A DNA stretch of 10,713 nucleotides, from contig CAYNNP010000226.1 in NCBI GenBank assembly GCA_964398215.1, positions 1 to 10,713 on the forward strand, written 5' to 3'. A program made the translations under genes and the position numbers. The notes under the pieces were generated by a model that was not told where the DNA came from, made no database searches, and was given only the letters and a program-made list of their open reading frames with translations. Of this stretch, positions 8,269-10,713 are shown in pieces. Position 1 is the first letter of the stretch. The number at the start of each line of letters is the position of its first letter. The DNA comes from CAYNNP01 sp964398215 (GTDB lineage Bacteria; Planctomycetota; Planctomycetia; Pirellulales; Pirellulaceae).

Positions 8269-8380
8269 TTCAGGATTTAGGTTCCGTGACAGTGGTCTTG
8301 GTGTTTTCAATGATACACCACTGAAAGTTGCCCACGGTGGTCCTATTGCAATGTTGCCCCAATGTCGGCAGCATACCGAG
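8269..8380. promoter_or_regulatory. divergent promoter region between the PSD1 operon and recQ, with inverted half-sites
   Basis: The two divergent genes are about 110 bases apart, so both promoters must lie here or just inside the genes. The region holds a perfect 7-bp inverted repeat, CAGTGGT (8290-8296) and ACCACTG (8317-8323), separated by 20 bases (centre to centre 27). A related GGTGGT follows at 8336-8341. This arrangement could be an operator for one or both genes, but no regulator is encoded nearby. I cannot place a convincing -35/-10 pair by eye. If the alternative starts at 8310 (TTG) and 8351 (ATG) are used, part of the repeat lies inside the PSD1 coding region. Confidence 0.35.
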
Positions 8381-9850
8381 ATGACTGATACTGAAAACAG
8401 CGAATCGCCCGTTTTTGCAGCCCCCCTGGACGCTTTACAAAGTGTCTTTGGCTACCAGAGTTTCCGAGCTTCACAATCCGCCGTGATTGATCATGTGCTG
8501 TCGGATCAGCATGCAATGGTGGTCATGCCAACTGGAATGGGGAAATCGCTGTGCTATCAGATCCCAGCCTTGCTGTCGACTGATAACGATCAGGGCAATG
8601 AGATTGTGCTGGTGCTTTCGCCACTGATCGCGCTAATGCAGGATCAAGTTGATGCTTTGCGCAGAAAGGGAGTGGATGCTGCTTTTGTGAATTCGTCGCT
8701 GGATCGACAGGCTCGAGAAAAACGCTACAAACAGATTAGTGATGGACGCTTTCAGTTGCTGTACGTGACGCCCGAGCGTTTTCGCAAACCAGAATTCCTG
8801 GAAGTCATCGGTCGTCGCCGCGTGAAGCTGTTGGCGGTCGATGAGGCGCATTGCGTCAGCCAGTGGGGTCACGATTTTCGGCCAGACTACAGTCGGCTTG
8901 CTGAGATACGTCAGCTGCTTGGCAATCCAACCACGATCGCGCTGACAGCCACCGCGACCGCGGAGTGTCGTCAAGATATTTATCGGCAGCTTGGGATCGA
9001 GCCAGAGCACATTCGACTTTTTCACGAGGGCATTGATCGCCCGAACTTGGAGCTGCGTGTCCAAGACGTTTGGGACGAGACTGAAAAGATCGATGCCGTT
9101 GAAAAGGTGCTGAAGGATGCTGCGTATCCTGGCGGCAGCGTCATCATCTACTTTTCGCTCATCAAGACGTTGCAGCGGTTCAGCGATAGCATGCTAAGCA
9201 AAGGGATTGATCACATTTGTTATCACGGCGACTTGGATCGAAAACGCCGCAAGCGTGTTCAGGATGAATTCATGGTTGGCGATGCCGATTTAGTCTTGGC
9301 GACCAACGCATTCGGTATGGGCGTGGACAAAGAAGATATTCGGATTGTGATCCACGCCGAAACGCCAGGATCGATCGAATCATACTATCAAGAAATTGGC
9401 CGAGCGGGCCGAGATAACCAACCGAGTCTTTGCCTCTGGCTGTATTTGCAAAGCGATCTGATGACACAGATGCAATTCATCGAGTGGTCGAATCCTGATG
9501 CCGATTTTTACAACCGATTGCATACGACGTTGTGCGAACACAATGAACAATGCCGTGCGTTCGGACTGGAATGGTTGAATTCAAAATTGCAGCGCCGCAG
9601 CAAGCATGATCATCGATTGGCAACAGCGATTGCGATGTTCGATCGGTATGGCGTTGTCGCAGGTCCGCGACCGCCCGAATGCTTTGACGTGCAAACCGAT
9701 TTGCTGGATGTGTTCCAGGATCGCGAGTCGCTGGAGGACAAGAAACGAAGAGGCCAGCAGCGTTTGTATGCGATGGTCCAACTAGCAGCAGCTGAAACGG
9801 ACGACCGTAAACGGTTCTTGAACGATTACTTTTTAAAAGAACCGTCTTAG
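8381..9850 (+). CDS. recQ: RecQ-family ATP-dependent DNA helicase, shortened C-terminus
   Basis: The product is a 3'-5' superfamily-2 DNA helicase, 489 residues from the ATG at 8381; an in-frame ATG at 8351 would add ten residues, and neither start has a strong ribosome site. All core motifs are present: motif 0 (FGYQSFRASQ, about 23-32), Walker A (PTGMGKS, 50-56), DEAH (154-157) followed by the RecQ aromatic loop (CVSQWGHDFRPDY), TATAT (motif III), ATNAFGMGVDK and QEIGRAGRD (motif VI, about 337-345). After the helicase core comes a segment of about 100 residues with a possible winged-helix part (ATAIAMFDRYGVVAG), then RLYAMVQLAAAETDDRKRFLNDYF. That last piece aligns with the start of the usual zinc-binding subdomain, but its Cys cluster is absent and there is no RQC or HRDC domain. 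E. coli RecQ is about 610 residues. It probably acts in recombination and fork repair; the missing zinc site makes exact orthology uncertain. Confidence 0.93.
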   Translation: MTDTENSESPVFAAPLDALQSVFGYQSFRASQSAVIDHVLSDQHAMVVMPTGMGKSLCYQIPALLSTDNDQGNEIVLVLSPLIALMQDQVDALRRKGVDAAFVNSSLDRQAREKRYKQISDGRFQLLYVTPERFRKPEFLEVIGRRRVKLLAVDEAHCVSQWGHDFRPDYSRLAEIRQLLGNPTTIALTATATAECRQDIYRQLGIEPEHIRLFHEGIDRPNLELRVQDVWDETEKIDAVEKVLKDAAYPGGSVIIYFSLIKTLQRFSDSMLSKGIDHICYHGDLDRKRRKRVQDEFMVGDADLVLATNAFGMGVDKEDIRIVIHAETPGSIESYYQEIGRAGRDNQPSLCLWLYLQSDLMTQMQFIEWSNPDADFYNRLHTTLCEHNEQCRAFGLEWLNSKLQRRSKHDHRLATAIAMFDRYGVVAGPRPPECFDVQTDLLDVFQDRESLEDKKRRGQQRLYAMVQLAAAETDDRKRFLNDYFLKEPS

Positions 9851-9878
9851 CTCAGTGCTGCGTTATCGCTAGATTTTT

Positions 9879-9948
9879 AGCTGGAGTCGCCAGAATTCGG
9901 ATCAGTTGGGTATTGCCGAAATTCTTGACGACTCCATGCTTCTCTTTT
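9879..9948 (+). terminator. long stem-loop followed by a T-rich run, probable recQ terminator
   Basis: About 28 bases after the recQ stop, TGGAGTCG (9882-9889) pairs with CGACTCCA (9929-9936). Inside it AGAATT (9892-9897) pairs with AATTCT (9920-9925) and CGG (9898-9900) with CCG (9916-9918), leaving a 15-base loop and small internal bulges. Outside it AGC (9879-9881) can pair with GCT (9938-9940). On the + strand the stem is followed directly by TCTCTTTT (9941-9948), as expected for intrinsic termination of recQ. The stem is longer and more interrupted than a typical terminator. Confidence 0.6.
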
Positions 9949-9972
9949 AACACCTGGCAAGCGCCGGGTGTT
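9949..9972 (-). terminator. perfect 10-bp hairpin downstream of the leftward RGG-tail gene
   Basis: AACACCTGGC (9949-9958) pairs with GCCGGGTGTT (9963-9972), with one G-T pair, around the four-base loop AAGC. It starts 22 bases beyond the stop of the leftward gene ending at 9995 and abuts the recQ terminator. In the minus-strand transcript it is followed by AAAAGAGA, not a U tract, so it would be a U-less or processing-type 3' end. It may also block read-through from recQ. Confidence 0.5.
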
Positions 9973-9994
9973 CCGCAGGCCGGAGCCGTGTTAC

Positions 9995-10713
9995 TTATTG
10001 GCCAGGGCGACCGCCTCCTGGTCGACCGCCTCCACCACCTTGGCCGCCGCGACCGCCTTGTCCGCCACCGCGACCAGCTTGGCCACCGCCGCCGCGACCG
10101 CCTTGTCCACCACCGCGACCGGCTTGACCACCGCCACCGCGACCGCCTTGTCCACCGCGACCTGCTTGGCCGCCACCGCCTCTACTACCGGGGAAGTGAC
10201 TTCGACCGTTAACCATTCCGGATGTTCGATCTTGTTCCAGCCAGATGGTGAATTCCTGATCCAACGCTTTGCACCAGCCCAACTTTTTGTTGCAGGCAAA
10301 GTATTGAATCTGAACCTTGATCGGCTTGCCTGCTTCCCAATTCTGTACGTCGACCAAAAACTCACGCGGTTCTGTATCAGACTCGACGTCAATTTTTGGT
10401 GCTTCGGCCATCGCTGGTGTCACTGTTACACCATCAGCGATGATTCGGTACTTAGGTGCAGCGGCGAGGTTATTCCAGGCGGCGCCCAGCACAGGGTCTT
10501 GGCGAAAGCCCAAGTACAATTGACCGCTACCAGTCCTCATCAGATTCTGGTCCGCTTCTGGACGCAGTTTGGCGTAACGATGCGAAGCACCGAATTCAGG
10601 CGACTTCAAGTTTTCGGCTTTCACTTCTTCGCCACCAGCAGCAAATCGTAGTGGTACAGCGACGCCCTCAACTCGTTTTCGCTCGACAAGCATTTCGCCG
10701 GGAGGAGTCGATT
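9995..10713 (-). CDS. partial protein with DsbD-alpha-like double-cysteine motif and RGG-rich C-terminal tail
   Basis: The frame is open to the window edge, so the 5' end is missing; 238 residues are visible, starting STPPGEMLVER before the first in-window ATG at 10693. The central part contains KPIKVQIQYFACNKKLGWCKAL; its two cysteines (codons 10292-10294 and 10271-10273) are spaced like those of the DsbD N-terminal domain (YQGCADAGFCYPP in E. coli), which passes electrons to periplasmic thiol proteins. An upstream segment, YAKLRPEADQNLMRTGSGQLYLGFRQDPVLG, looks conserved, and I recall similar ones in planctomycete redoxin-type proteins. The last 65 or so residues are almost only Gly, Arg and Gln with a few Ala and Pro, in near-perfect units GGGGQAGRGGGQGGR. 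The stop is TAA at 9995-9997. The thiol-redox role and periplasmic location are inferred. It is convergent with recQ. Confidence 0.8.
   Translation of the reverse strand, partial: STPPGEMLVERKRVEGVAVPLRFAAGGEEVKAENLKSPEFGASHRYAKLRPEADQNLMRTGSGQLYLGFRQDPVLGAAWNNLAAAPKYRIIADGVTVTPAMAEAPKIDVESDTEPREFLVDVQNWEAGKPIKVQIQYFACNKKLGWCKALDQEFTIWLEQDRTSGMVNGRSHFPGSRGGGGQAGRGGQGGRGGGGQAGRGGGQGGRGGGGQAGRGGGQGGRGGQGGGGGRPGGGRPGQ
10010..10195 (-). repeat. in-frame tandem repeat coding the Gly/Arg/Gln tail
   Basis: On the + strand, units beginning TTGGCC or TTGACC start at 10040, 10079, 10124 and 10166, giving unit lengths of 39, 45 and 42 bases. All are multiples of three, so changes in copy number keep the reading frame. 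Each unit codes on the minus strand for a version of GGGGQAGRGG(G)QGGR. The run is strongly strand-biased (C-rich on +, G-rich on -) and could slip during replication or form unusual structures. Confidence 0.85.

Noticed and set aside
8633..9064. 143-codon minus-strand frame within recQ
   Set aside because: It overlaps the conserved helicase motifs on the other strand and has no recognisable features.
9841..9960. Frameshifted C-terminal continuation of recQ carrying the missing cysteines
   Set aside because: None of the three frames after the stop gives a CxxCDxC-like cluster, and the stretch is occupied by a structured terminator.
9968..10651. 227-codon + strand frame rich in Ala and Thr, antisense to the RGG-tail gene
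   Set aside because: Its ATATALSTA-like repeats are the antisense reading of the Gly/Arg repeat; the minus-strand frame has the conserved-looking CNKKLGWC domain and stays open to the window edge.

Overview
This window looks like chromosomal DNA of a planctomycete, most likely a Pirellulaceae/Rhodopirellula-type bacterium. The best evidence is a leftward operon coding for a planctomycete cytochrome-C/DUF1549/DUF1553 ('PSCyt1-PSCyt2-PSD1') protein followed by a DUF1501 protein, a gene pair greatly expanded in that phylum. Other support comes from the many exported proteins, the weak or absent Shine-Dalgarno sequences at several starts, and a PQQ-type beta-propeller protein. Base composition and codon use look even throughout. 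I see no insertion sequence, phage gene, tRNA, rRNA or CRISPR array.

Layout, left to right. Positions 1-120 hold the 3' end of an unidentified + strand gene. Positions 169-2034 (+) encode an exported fusion of a TraB/Tiki-like domain with an eight-blade PQQ-like propeller. Positions 2230-3036 (+) encode a lipoprotein that I read as a possible inactive relative of a zinc-peptidase-like planctomycete family. Positions 3037-3331 are a convergent intergenic region with a 100-N assembly gap and, at the gap edge, a 76-bp imperfect palindrome. The DUF1501 gene (4777-3332) and the large PSD1 gene (8268-4774) run leftward with a 4-base ATGA overlap. A short divergent promoter region with repeated CAGTGGT-like half-sites separates them from a RecQ-family helicase gene (8381-9850, +). 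A convergent region with two back-to-back hairpins follows. The window ends inside a leftward gene (10713-9995) for a protein with a DsbD-alpha-like double-cysteine motif and a C-terminal Gly/Arg-rich repeat tail.

How the genes fit together. The PSD1 and DUF1501 proteins almost certainly act as a pair outside the cytoplasm: one has haem-binding motifs and an Sec-type signal, the other a twin-arginine-like leader. Their biochemical role is not established. RecQ is an unrelated DNA-maintenance gene that shares only the promoter region. The remaining genes are exported proteins with no clear common pathway. I do not see a defence system or a biosynthetic cluster. The observations most worth following are the TraB-propeller fusion, the degenerate zincin-like lipoprotein, the palindrome at the assembly gap, the RecQ without its zinc cysteines, and the RGG-tailed DsbD-like protein.
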